Shown piece after piece: positions 1 to 11,376 of a stretch of DNA of 64,000 nucleotides. The DNA is from Liolophura sinensis (lineage: Eukaryota; Mollusca; Polyplacophora; Chitonida; Chitonidae), in the NCBI RefSeq assembly GCF_032854445.1, contig NC_088301.1, positions 6,556,044 to 6,620,043 on the forward strand. Reading direction: 5' to 3'. The translations under genes were made by a program, and so were the position numbers. Position 1 is the stretch's first letter. Every line of letters begins with the position of its first letter. The notes below the pieces were generated by a model. The model ran no database searches, was not told the origin of the DNA, and worked only from the letters and a program-made list of their open reading frames with translations.

Positions 1-94
1 TAGTTAAGGGCTTGCCTAGCAAGGTGCACTTCATGAAACCTTCCTCAGAGAAGCAGCTAATGATGACCATGCAATGTGCTGACCTCCAGAAGAG

Positions 95-359
95 CGAGTG
101 AGTGAGTGTTTGGGGTTAAACATCGTACTTAATGTGTTTTCAGTCATATGACGACAAAGAATGCAAGTAAGCTACCCAGCCTGAGCCATTATACTGATAC
201 GGGTCAACCAGTCGTTGCACTATCCCCTTCATGCTGAACGACAAGTGAGGAAGTTACAACTTCCTCTTTTAAGGTCTTGGGTGTCACTCGAACCAGGATT
301 GACCCTGGATCTACCACTCCCTAAGCGGATGCTTTACCAACTGTGCTATCGGGGCCGGT
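95..359 (-). mobile_element. tRNA-headed SINE (type 2), full insertion with 12-bp TSD
   Basis: On the minus strand the head reads ACCGGCCCCGATAGCACAGT then TGGTAAAGCATCC, with a Pol III A-box-like segment and a B-box-like GGTTCGAGTGACACC. The tail ends CCCCAAACACTCACTCACTC. Perfect 12-bp target duplications, CCTCCAGAAGAG, lie at 83-94 and 360-371. It sits in the CFAP57 intron at the left edge. Confidence 0.85.
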
Positions 360-591
360 CCTCCAGAAGAGTATGCCAATTACAACCCATGCAGCCTTGG
401 AAGGGTATGTACATACACTAAGAAGCGTACATGTGACAAGAAGTACCCCGAACCTCTTACACAGAATATTTCATACTATCCATTCCATATCACTTTTGAT
501 GTTATGACCAACAATCAAACGAGCCTGTATTCGTGTATTGCGTTACCCTAGGAGGAAAAGCACGACTCAAAGTACGCCTGATTATCTTTAC

Positions 592-3500
592 CTGCATAAT
601 GCGGACATTATCAGCTCTGTGGATCTCAGAGTCCTTGGTGAGTTTCTTGCGGAGAGAGGCCACAGACCGCTCCAGGTGTTCTCTTTGTCGGCTGTATTCC
701 TTCTGGATGTCTGCATCAACACTAGCTGACTCCGTCTGTGGGAGAGAATCATACACACAGTGACATCTCAACACAAAAACTGTGCCCAAATCATTCACCA
801 TTAATCTTGTTTTCTACATGTCTGCATTTCACACAGAAACTTCACATGATTACAGTTTCACACTTCCTCCTGCCTCCTTTACTCAATAAAGGAAAAACAT
901 GGTAAATCAATGGACTGGCACAAAAATCACAAAATGATTTCACGCATAAAAAACACATGTAAATTAGAACTGTTGAAATGTACTCACAATATCTTCTTGC
1001 ACATGCTTCTGGTAAAGTGCCTTAATGCTCTCCTTCAACATTTTGGGATCCTGGATGTAACCCACACAGTTGTGCAGATCTGTCTTAAACCTGCGCACCA
1101 CTGCCTCCACATCACGCACCCGCTGTCTCTCCTGGTGCATCTCCTTGTCCGTGGCCTTCAGCTTCTGTCTCAGCTCAGTGATGTTCAGCTCCAGCTGGGT
1201 GTTTTGTTTGTGGAACCGCTCAAGCTCACTCTCCATCTGTAGGCACAGCGTTATATAGCTTGTTATTATTCACAACTTCTTATATGCACTAGGTGTATAA
1301 ATGTAACAAGAACCTTGTTATCACCATATTTGCTGGATACATGTAATGAGAACCTTGTTTCACCGTAACTGCTGGATACTTGTAACAAGAATATAATTAT
1401 TACCATAGTTGATGAGTTGTTGTAACAAAAACATTCACTGTTACAACTTTACAATGTGCACCGACTGTGAACTTGTACCAAGAATCTTCTTATCAGCTTA
1501 TCCGATGTGTCCTTTTATACTTGTAATATTGTTACATTGTATTTCCTGTGTACATAATATCCAGTTCGTCATGATAGTTTATAGCTTTACATGTTACATC
1601 CTCACATTTTTACGATCAAAAATGCATTTAAAAAATGTTTATTATGTCATGAAGCTGGGATAACTCACAAACGGGGATTTTTATGAACATATCTAAACCA
1701 GTTGCTCCACTATGCAGGTTAGCAGATTTCTGGCTTTGTTTCTTGACATTAACTTGATTCTGATAATTAACACATAGCCTTCCTTCATATGTCAGCATTT
1801 CAGAAGTATAAAAGCCATGCCATTTTAATTCCTCCCGTAATAAAACCTCACCTCTTGAATTTGTTCTTTCATATTCTTGATATCGTTTTCTCTTGGCTCA
1901 ATCTGTTTCTTCAATTCCTTGATCTTGTAATCCAACACAAACTTGAACTTCTCCAACTCCTGGTTTTTCTTTTTCAAATCGTAGATTCTCTTCTCCTTGT
2001 CTTGAATGGTTTCATCTCTCTCCTGTATTTCCTTTTTCAAGCCGGCAATGTCTTTCTCCAGATTACGTATGATATTGTTCAGCTTCTGCGTCTCAGCCTG
2101 GTACTTTTTAATCTCCTCTTTGTGATCATCAATCTCTTTCTGCAGACTGGTGAACTGGACAAATAGTACAAATAGTAAACCATCAGTATGTGTATCTGTA
2201 ATGTCACAGTCATACCCGACATCTATATGGAGGGAGTAATATGTCAACCTTTTTCCTTAATAAAGCGCAAATTTGCAACAGGTGCAACATCTTGCTAACA
2301 GTCAACCGCTTAAGGTACATATGTTTTCCTACTTTTCCCACTCAGATTTCTTGTTGTGTGAATGGCCCATGTTGATAGATTTAAATAAAAAATTTGAAGA
2401 ATTGTCTGAAAGACACACAGAGCTCTTTATTTATTTGATTAGTGTTTTGTGCCTAGCTCAGGGATATTTCACTTATACGATGGCAGCCAGCATTATGCAG
2501 AGCCATAACTGAACTAAATCCTAAACAACACTACAGAAACCTCAGAGGAGTTTTGAAAAATTTACTGCTAACAATTGCTGTCTGTGTGACATAACAGGGT
2601 AAAATATAAGCGCTATCTCGATGCCAGCTGGAGGGAAAATTCCTTCAGTGTAGTGGAGAGAGAGCCAGAGTCTAGTAGAGAAACCTGGACTCAGAATCTA
2701 GAAAGTGCTGTTTTAAGTTTGCAACTGGAAATCCCAGTCACAGTCATGAAGTACACTGATGTGTGCTACAGTCCCAGCTGTTGTCAATGACACATGCAGT
2801 TACCTTCTTTTTCATGATGCCTGTCTCGCCCTTCAGTCTCATGTTAGCCTCTTTCTCATCCCTCAGTCTTCGCTCATATTTGTTTTTGATGTCCAGTATT
2901 TCTCTGTCAGCATCCTCCTCAATCTGACGTTTGGTCTCTTCATACTCCCGACTGTGCTGCCTGGCTTCCTCACTGGACTGTGGGTAGAAACATGATGCCA
3001 ATTGAAGTCAAAGCACATACATACTGATCACTTAATTGCTACTGGAAAGACTTTCCATTTTGACACCTAAAATCTATAAATCCCTGTCTCGGGTGACGCA
3101 TTTGCCAGTTTTTATGACCTTTCTCTTGATGCTCACTTTATTCCTTTGAAGTTAAAAATTTGAATCATTTCTGCCTACATGCTTTTGTGACTCTGAACAG
3201 CCTAAAAACTGAACTTTCATAAGGTTTACCTTCACTGGAGTTTACATTTTCTGGAAGTGCAAGTTTAAATTTTGATAAAAGACAACATTGATGAGGTGGT
3301 CAAACTTTTCTTTTCTATACACAAAAAAATAAAAGCTCTAAAATCTTATTTTCAAACTCTGAATAGTTCATTAAATTGGCTTTGGTTGTGTTGAGAAACT
3401 GTAGATGCCCAGACAACTGAACCATGGCAAGGGTTCACAGTCCACAGCATACAGTTAATATGCACATAGCTGTTGTTACCTGTTCTAACTTAGCTGTCAT

Positions 3501-6500
3501 TTCCTGTAGCTTAATTTCATAATATTCAGTCAGCTCCTCTTCGGAGCGTGCCTTGGTTTCCTCCATCTCTTGGAGCTGACGCTCATAATCTTCCTGCATC
3601 TTCATCATCTTAGCCTGCTGCTCCTGGAATTTCTCATACTCCAGCATCAGCTTCTGGTTGTTAGCGGATTCTGTAGGTAAGACACAATGCAGATATTAAC
3701 ACCCAAGATCATTTGGTATCTCAAGCAGATCTTACAGTACACCATTTACAACAATAACTCCAGCAGATCTACCAAACTGTATCTTCACTTCATTGTATCA
3801 CACAATAACTTTATGATATCCTACAAGAACTCCACCAAATCTACAATCCGACCTCATCAGAGCTTACTCTGAATTTACAAGGTCTTATAGAAGCTTACCC
3901 AGATCTTGTAATTCCTTAGCCTGCTTTTCCATTAGTTCTGCTGTTTCTTCCTCGTGTTTGGCTTCTTCCTTATCTTTGTCAGTTTTTAAAACCTACAAAA
4001 GTGACACCATATGAGTTAAACAATATAATACAGAATTACCCATAATATTTTAGGTATTGATTATCATTTTTTGGCCTAACAACAAAAAACATTCTTTAGA
4101 TATACCCTGAAACAGATTTATGTCAATGTTGTTTTCCAATTCTAATATCTGCATTATAAAAGGTTTTATTTGGCAGCCAGTTTTCCTATTGACTAGAAAC
4201 ACGTTACTCATTTGTGTACACTTTCATCCTACACTTGTATGTAGCTTTTGTTTTTCTCATTTCCTCTCACCTGGTTTTTGGTTTTCAAGGATTCCATCTC
4301 CTGGATAAACTTTTCTGTCAGTTCTTTGATCTTTTCATTGTAGTTCATGTCCTTCAGTCTCAGTTGGTATTCATTTTCCATTTTTAACTCCTCTACTCTG
4401 GTTTTCAGTTCTGCCATCATGGAGTTCTTAAAGATAAGGAACAAACTACATGTATATCATTCTTCAGCCCTGTATCTCTGGTAGTCAAACGTAAATATGT
4501 AAAGAAGAAGGATGCTGGTTTGAACACATTTCCCCTAAAGTCAGAAAAATGACCAACTCACTGACAACCTGGGAGCAGCCATTTGCCGGTACCAGAAGAT
4601 CTGCTTATACGGTATAACTTATCTTAAAACCACATATTTATGTTTAATATCCCTTCATCCACTTTAGGCATGATATGGCATTCAAGTCCTATAATATCAG
4701 AGTTTCAAATTTGCACAGCAGACGTCATGGTGAAGAGGGGAGCCTAATCAGTGCAGCTTAACGTGGGCGGGTGTATACAATAATTAATACTACCCATAGT
4801 TCTTATTTCATGAAATATTTAGGTTAGAGGATTGTTTGTCATTTAAAAATTTTTAATTACTGTGTATACATACCCATGTTAAAATGCACTGATCTGCCCA
4901 CCCATGCTGTAAAGTGATGTCACATCCCAGAAGAACATCACCATGGTGTCATCACTTGAAATTTCAGTATTCCTTCAGGTTAGTTTCATCACCTGTTCTC
5001 TTCCATATGTCATTAAGCTCTAAAGATTCCTTCACAAGCTCACCATGATCTCTTCCCCAGCATGAGTTTTTATTTTTGTTTATACAAGTATTCCTTCATC
5101 TTATGACATACCTTCTCCTCCAGGTCACTCTTGGTGATGAGAATCTCCTCAGCCCAGCCCACCTCCTTGTCCCTCTTCAGGCCACGTCCTTCTTTGTCCT
5201 GAATCTTCCACAGGATGATTGACGAATCCTCGGCCACAGTTATTAGGTACTGGTCATCATATGTTATCTTCATCTGTGGAAGGTGAAAACTGATTCTTTT
5301 GCATGATATTCCTTTAGTTTTTACGTTCACAACAGGTGAAAAAAACACAGGTGCAAAATCTTGTTAGTGAGTGAGTGAGTGCTTGGGGTTTAACGTTGTA
5401 CTTAACAATTTTTTATATGGTGTCATATGATGACGAAGGAATCTTTAGAGTGCATGTAATTTGCCTCCTTGTTGCTGGACGCATTTCCATCACTCATTTA
5501 TCTAGTGTTGCTTCACTGTGATGCCTTACCAAAGGCAAGTAAGCTGCCCCGCCCGGGCCATTATACTTATACAGGTCAACCATTCATTGCCTTATCCCCT
5601 GCATGCTGAACGACAAGCGAGGAAGTTACAACTGTCTCTTTTAAGGTCTTAGGTGTGACTTGATCCAGGATTGACCCTGGATCTACCACTTCCGAAGCGG
5701 ATGCTCTACAAACTGTGCTGTCAGGGCTGGTTAAATCTTGTTAGTTTTGAATTTTACTTAATAACATATTTTGATAACAGACTTTGATAATATGAGAATT
5801 CAAATTGTGTGTGTGTTTAAGGAAAACATGTACAATGTTCAACTTTAACAAGGCTTATCCCCTCTTTGCCACAGTTGTTCCCCCTTAGTGTGACCAATTA
5901 TCAAATGAGACTTCCATTTGCCTAAACATCCACAAAAGATATTAAGTTAAGTGTCATACCTTAGTAATGGCCAATCCATGACCCTGGTGATCCTGCCACG
6001 CCCCAGGGCTGGTCAGTGGGTATTGGACAGACCAGAGAGACCCCATGTTTGTACCACCGAACAACATACGACCAGAGTGGGACAACACCACAGACGTAAG
6101 CATATGCTCCTGGGTAGACATCTCTCGCAGAATCTGAAGAGTAAGAAATAAAATCTGCTTGGTCAAAATGGCTGTAAAAAGTCTATAAAAAGCTTGTACA
6201 AATGTCAAATGTAAACATTCAGTCTAAACTGCTGAAAATTCAAACAAACCCAAACCTCTGACTTTGACAATGATTTTCTCTTTCTGTTTGGGATTTTGAA
6301 TCTACATTTTAAATCAGTGGTAAGCACTGGTAAATCAATCATAGACATTTCTAAAACAGAACATGGTGCAAAACTAGTAATATATGTGTCATGACATTGA
6401 GATGTTTGAATATTTAACTCCTTTTTTTTTCCATATTAATTCACCTTTTTCTATGGTTTTCACCTACTGCATTGCATAAAGTTTGTTTACCGTAGAATCT

Positions 6501-9500
6501 GCAATCTCTTTCAAGGAGCGATCAGATCCCACAGCGAATGTTGTCTTGCCATCTGGGCTGACGGTGACACAGGTATAACTGCAGGATTTGAGGACACTCT
6601 CCCCGACTCTCTTGGATGAGACCGTGTCCCATTCATAGACGGCCCCGTCCATGCCACAAGACACCAGCTTCATGTCGTCCGTGCTCCAGACGACTGAGCG
6701 CACTTTGCCATTGTGACCCTTCAGGTTACTGACATTCTCAAAGGTTGTTGTGGAGAAGATGTGAATGACGTTACCATTCACAGCAGCGAACATGTGACCA
6801 CCGTTACTGAAGGCACACTGAAACACACACACATCATCTTACCATTAACATTGAAAGCAAGCTTAGTGTTGAGGGCACATCAAAAGTGACACCATACTCA
6901 AGACCAGTGTCAAAATTACTACTGTAACCTGTAATCAGACATTTTTGGGACAGATATATTGTAGGAAACTGTGGGGTTGTTGGACTATTCAATACCAAAC
7001 ATCACTGTAGGTTTAGCACTTTTCAGCTGGCACATTTTGCTTGATTCTAACTGATTCATCCACTTTTTGTGAAGTTTAGCCAATTTCTTATCAGAAAAAC
7101 TGAATTGCTGGCATCAGGACTATCATATATTGCAAGTCTTTAAGTGCTTCTGAAAGTACATTCTTTACGAAAAACAAACTTAAAGTAAAATACAGTTTAT
7201 CAAATATGAAAAACTTAACCCAAAGTTTTAAAAAATTACATAGTTATTTCCTTTAACCTTCTAAAACTAATTCAGTAACTGCCCAAGTGTTTCGGAGTTC
7301 ATGTCAGTTTCAATTCACAGTCACTGATACCAATCTGTGCATATAACTGAATGTAAACCGTTGGTGGTCAAAACTAGTGAGTCATTTTTGACGCACAAAA
7401 ATATAATGGGTAACTAAGGCCTATTTCTCACCTCCCTGCAGCCGCGGACAGTGAACTCCTTGAAGGTACGGATATCATCAATGAGAATGTTCATTAGCCG
7501 CAGTTTATCACTGAAGCCCACCAGTATGTACAGGCCAGAGGGGTGTAGAGCAATGCTATAGGCCTCCTCAGCAAACTCTTTGTACAAATCCAGATTGCTG
7601 TAAACATTACAACAACAATTACAATCTAACAGTAAATTTATTCCCCCAAAAAACCATTATGTCACATGTGCTCCTTTTCCTTCACTGATATTCCAGGACT
7701 GGGATATAGGATACCTTATCTAAACTACATAATAAATAGTTGAATTCAACAAATTATTTAATGCCTTCATTTCCCCTGAATTTATGAAATGGAAATTTAA
7801 CTGAGCACTGACTAATGGAATAACGTTTTTAATGATGCTAAGAGGCATTTGAGAAGAACCAACCAGCTTTCATAATTCCAGATGCGAATGGAGCGATCCA
7901 TAGAACATGTGGCCAAAAGTGGTTTCCTCATGCAGACATCCAGGCCTGTGACATTGCCGTGATGGAAGGGCTGAGCTAATACCTCAAAGTGGGCCAGGTC
8001 TCCCTGATAACAAGAAAAACATGTAGCATTTATGTCCTGACACAGCTGAGATATTGCCAATGTGCCAATAAATCCCAACATTTGCTGGATAAATTAGTAA
8101 AAAAAAAAATACAGGTTATGAAGTCAAGGCATAAGACAGTATGTCCTGTGGAATTAGCAGTTTGAGGTATTTTTTTCATTGATGGAGATATATACATTTA
8201 CTTTGAAACTCTATGTAGCCTAACTTTTGTTTCAATGAATCATTTTTGCCTGTATAACTGCTTTTGGGTTTATATCATGGAGGAAAACTATTTCACCAAA
8301 CTAAGACTCTCAGAAAATTCCATGTCATTGACACCTATCTTCTGCCGTAGGACACATCACTACTTGGACCTGCACTGCTCACATGAATGACGTGAATCCC
8401 TAATTGTGCTTGTGCAGCTCAAGCGATGCCTACCTTGCTGAGGTCAGCACTAGAGAGGGCGATGTAGTAGAGCTGGTTAAGATCTGTGCTGGCAACCAGT
8501 GTCTCCTCCGATGGACTTACAGTCAGACAGGTGATGATCTGGCGCGTGGCACGACTGGGATCCGCGCTGCTTGTGTCTGATGGAATCTGAACAAATAAAA
8601 TACATGTATGAAATTAAAAAGGTCATCTATACTTTGAACACATTTTGAATATGGACCACTTTTGCTGTTATTATTGCAAATTTCACAAGTAACAGTGTGG
8701 ATCAATTGAATTCACTCATTTTCTCTACAGAAACTCAATGGCACCAAAGTGAAGCACCTAAAAATTTCATAACATAAGGCCATAATCTATTAAATTAATA
8801 ACTGTAAGTCAGCAAAGCTACACACAACTGGCCCTTTGTGTTATCAACAGTCAAAAAAGAAACATATAACACAGCATTAAATATTCACGTGTGACATTCC
8901 CCACACTCCTTACCACCCCCCACCCCCATTCATTCATTCTACCAATCTAATTTAGTGTGAAATAACATCAAGCAGTTGCTTTAAAAATCCTTTTTGATTG
9001 ATGATGAGGATGTATAATTATTATGCCGCTCAAATCCATCCATGAAACATCAAGAAATCTGACAATGCCATTAACAAACCAAAATACCATTTATACCTTT
9101 ATTTCCCTAGTTCGCTTGAAGTAATCACGGTCATCTGTTTTTTCATACAGCAGGACAGAGCCTGGTCCATTAGCGCAGGCAAAACCTTTGGAGTAGGCTA
9201 CAACAGCAGTGATCTGTGGAGGGCCACTCAATTCATCATCCTTTGACCTGGACAAAACAAAAAACATCTTGAAAATCGAGCACTTGTAGAGAGGCGGTAC
9301 ATCAATATTTTAAGTTAGTTCTCTCGAACAACACAAGCCCATTATTTAAAAATGCTTTGTGCATGTTGCACTTCTTTACAAATATCTCTCCCACTACAGA
9401 TCATTACACATAAGAGTAAAAGCAACAACAAAGAGAGAAAATAGATGTACTTAACTGCATTCTTCAATAATCAAAATATTGTCCTTAAGCTGAATAAGAA

Positions 9501-10597
9501 AAAAAAAACAACAAATAAAACAGAACAAATAATTGTGAAAAATCTGTATAAAAGTTTGTACCTGTCCTCCTTTTTGTCTGTAAGACTAAATTCATATTTT
9601 TGTTCTCCAGATTCAAAGAGAAAGAGTCTCCCACTATCAGTCCCCACAATAACTCTCTCGTCTGACACCCATGCATGACACAGGTAGTTCTGAGGGTCTA
9701 TCTTCTGGAAGTTGAAAGGCTTCAGGTTTCCTTCACTGTAGCGGAAGTGTTTGAAAATTCCATTGCCAACAACACATAGCTGGGTGTTGTCTTGTGGGTT
9801 AAAGGATACCTGGGTGGGACCAAAACAAAAGTACATGTATTTGGACTTTCTTGGCTGACACACAATATATTGCACTCCATTTGGGACATTACTGAGTTAC
9901 AGATTCCGCCCCCCCCCCCATTTTCTTTATACTGTATTTATCACAGAACAATACCATCAGAATAAAATCATGTATAGATATTACTCCTCAATGTACTTGT
10001 CAACTCATTGGTATAGTGAATCAATACTTCATACCCAATAACTCATATATGCCATACAAATTACATGGTACATACTTCAAGAAATATGTTGTATTTCACA
10101 TTGCAATGCATATGCAGCTCTATTACCTGATAAATGGGGGGATTGTTCTGTGGGTTGGATGTTTTGGTCATAGCTAGAACTTTCGATTTTTCCCAGGTCC
10201 AGTAAAGCAGAGTCCAGTCTGGTTTGCCACCTTGTGCCACCAGGTATTTTGAGTCTGGTGAGAAAGCCAAACTGACATACTCTGTTGACTGAACATCTTG
10301 AGATGTCAACACTTTCTTTTTTCTCTGAGAATGCAAGTCATAGATAGTTATGGTCGGCTTTTCTCCCTTTTCAGCAATTGCAACATATCTTCTGTTTGGA
10401 CTGACAGCCAATACTGTCATCCCCTCTCCCTTATCACTGCCTGGGATGAATTTCTGTGATTTCTGGTCAATGTTGTACAAAATACAATTTGACCCTGACG
10501 GGTATACAATTGTCTGTTCATCATGGTAGCAGATGTTATTGGCTACCTTGGACTTAAGCCCAAATATGTGCTTTGCGCTTGCTAGAGCAATAGACAT
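592..10597 (-). CDS. CFAP57: Cilia- and flagella-associated protein 57 (WDR65), 3' end outside window
   Basis: Axonemal WD40/coiled-coil protein; the family is linked to assembly of ciliary inner dynein arms and regulatory structures. Coding exons, 5' to 3' on the minus strand: 10597-10127, 9809-9562, 9247-9097, 8586-8434, 8003-7864, 7597-7432, 6817-6491, 6133-5960, 5273-5112, 4426-4271, 3992-3899, 3670-3480, 2977-2804, 2154-1852, 1236-988, 735-592. All junctions are GT-AG and phases agree, giving 1,101 residues. Residues 1 to about 640 are WD40 propellers (for example [13 protein letters not shown] and [10 protein letters not shown]). From about 655 it is highly charged coiled coil with near-identical family blocks such as [20 protein letters not shown] and [20 protein letters not shown]. 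The start [21 protein letters not shown] aligns with the vertebrate start. Order and motifs match vertebrate CFAP57, about 1,250 aa, so about 150 C-terminal residues lie beyond the left edge. A 5'UTR exon ends at a GTAAGC donor at 11161/11160 and splices to an acceptor at 10622. Confidence 0.97.
2425..2503 (-). mobile_element. SINE type 1 tail fragment
   Basis: Reverse of the type 1 3' end (TTATTTATTTGATTAGTGTT then TTCACTTATACGATGGCAGC). Short and truncated, inside a CFAP57 intron. Confidence 0.6.
5368..5732 (-). mobile_element. tRNA-headed SINE (type 2), second copy with 12-bp TSD
   Basis: Same family and orientation as the copy at 95-359, with about 100 bp more in the body. Flanked by AAATCTTGTTAG at 5356-5367 and 5733-5744, a perfect 12-bp duplication. 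In the CFAP57 intron between exons 6133-5960 and 5273-5112. Confidence 0.85.
6995..7200. mobile_element. MITE family D, second copy
   Basis: Shares the core order TTTTGCTTGATTCTAACTGA, AATTTCTTATCAGAAAAACT and TAAAGTAAAATACAGTTT with 18618-18840. In a CFAP57 intron. Confidence 0.5.
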
Positions 10598-11161
10598 CTT
10601 TCCTGTGTAAGTCAGGCCAAGCTAGAACAGGAAAAAAGAACAAAAAACGATGAATAATTAAATGAATGTTCGTATCTTTGTCTCATGACAAATACTGCTA
10701 AAAAAATAGTTAAAATCATTAACAATAGCATGCACACAATATGGTAACATATTAATTTCTATTTCTATAAATGTATAGCCTACTTAATACAGTATAGTAA
10801 AGTATAGCATAATAGAGGTCTACTTGTTTAAATTTTAAATACATACATGTGCAATATTTAAGTTGACAAATGGATCGTATTAAGTGATAAATAATATTAC
10901 AAATACCTACTATTACAAATTTTCAACCATATAATTATACTAAACAACCATGCACTTATCGTCAGTCGTCACTTGAGTGAAAATTACACAGAGGGAGGAA
11001 AGTATACAAGCAGGCGTGTGGCATATCCTGGAGATCGTGTCAAATGTTGACGATGACAACTTTGTAACTGCACGAGTCGGAAGCCGAAAATAATTCCACC
11101 GACATGATTTGCTACCTCGCACGCATATTCATCCAACAGAGATGGACGAAATCTGCTTACC

Positions 11162-11376
11162 TACTTGTTTGCGGTTTCGACTCCTGTCAATTAAGACTAA
11201 AATGAGTTAAATTTGATGCTTAACACTGGTCTCCCGACAGACTTGTTAGAACTTGGTTGCTAATGACAACTTGCGCAGTCGTCAGCAGCGCCACTGTCAA
11301 ACTTCCGGGTCAAAGAGGTCAACTTCCCCCCCCCGTAAATTTGCAGACGACGTGTTATGCAGCTGAAACTGAAGTC
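11162..11376. promoter_or_regulatory. Bidirectional promoter between CFAP57 and ALKBH7
   Basis: The CFAP57 5'UTR exon (minus, ending 11161) and the ALKBH7 start codon (plus, 11377) are about 215 bp apart and diverge. Between them lie an ETS-type ACTTCCGG at 11301-11308 and an X-box-like imperfect palindrome at 11256-11270. No TATA box is evident. Transcription start points are inferred, not seen. Confidence 0.65.
11256..11270. promoter_or_regulatory. RFX X-box (GTTGCTAATGACAAC)
   Basis: The 15-mer GTTGCT-AAT-GACAAC fits the X-box form RYYNYY-N(1-3)-RRNRAC at every position. RFX factors bind such sites in promoters of ciliary genes, and the site lies about 95 bp from the first CFAP57 splice donor. 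Function is inferred from motif and position. Confidence 0.6.

Noticed and set aside
1070-1258. Plus-strand open frames across CFAP57 exons
   Set aside because: They are antisense shadows of coiled-coil exons that have full splice and homology support on the minus strand.
11257-11376. Longer ALKBH7 N-terminus from the ATG at 11257
   Set aside because: The extension overlaps the X-box and ETS site and has no family similarity; 11377 begins a good mitochondrial presequence.
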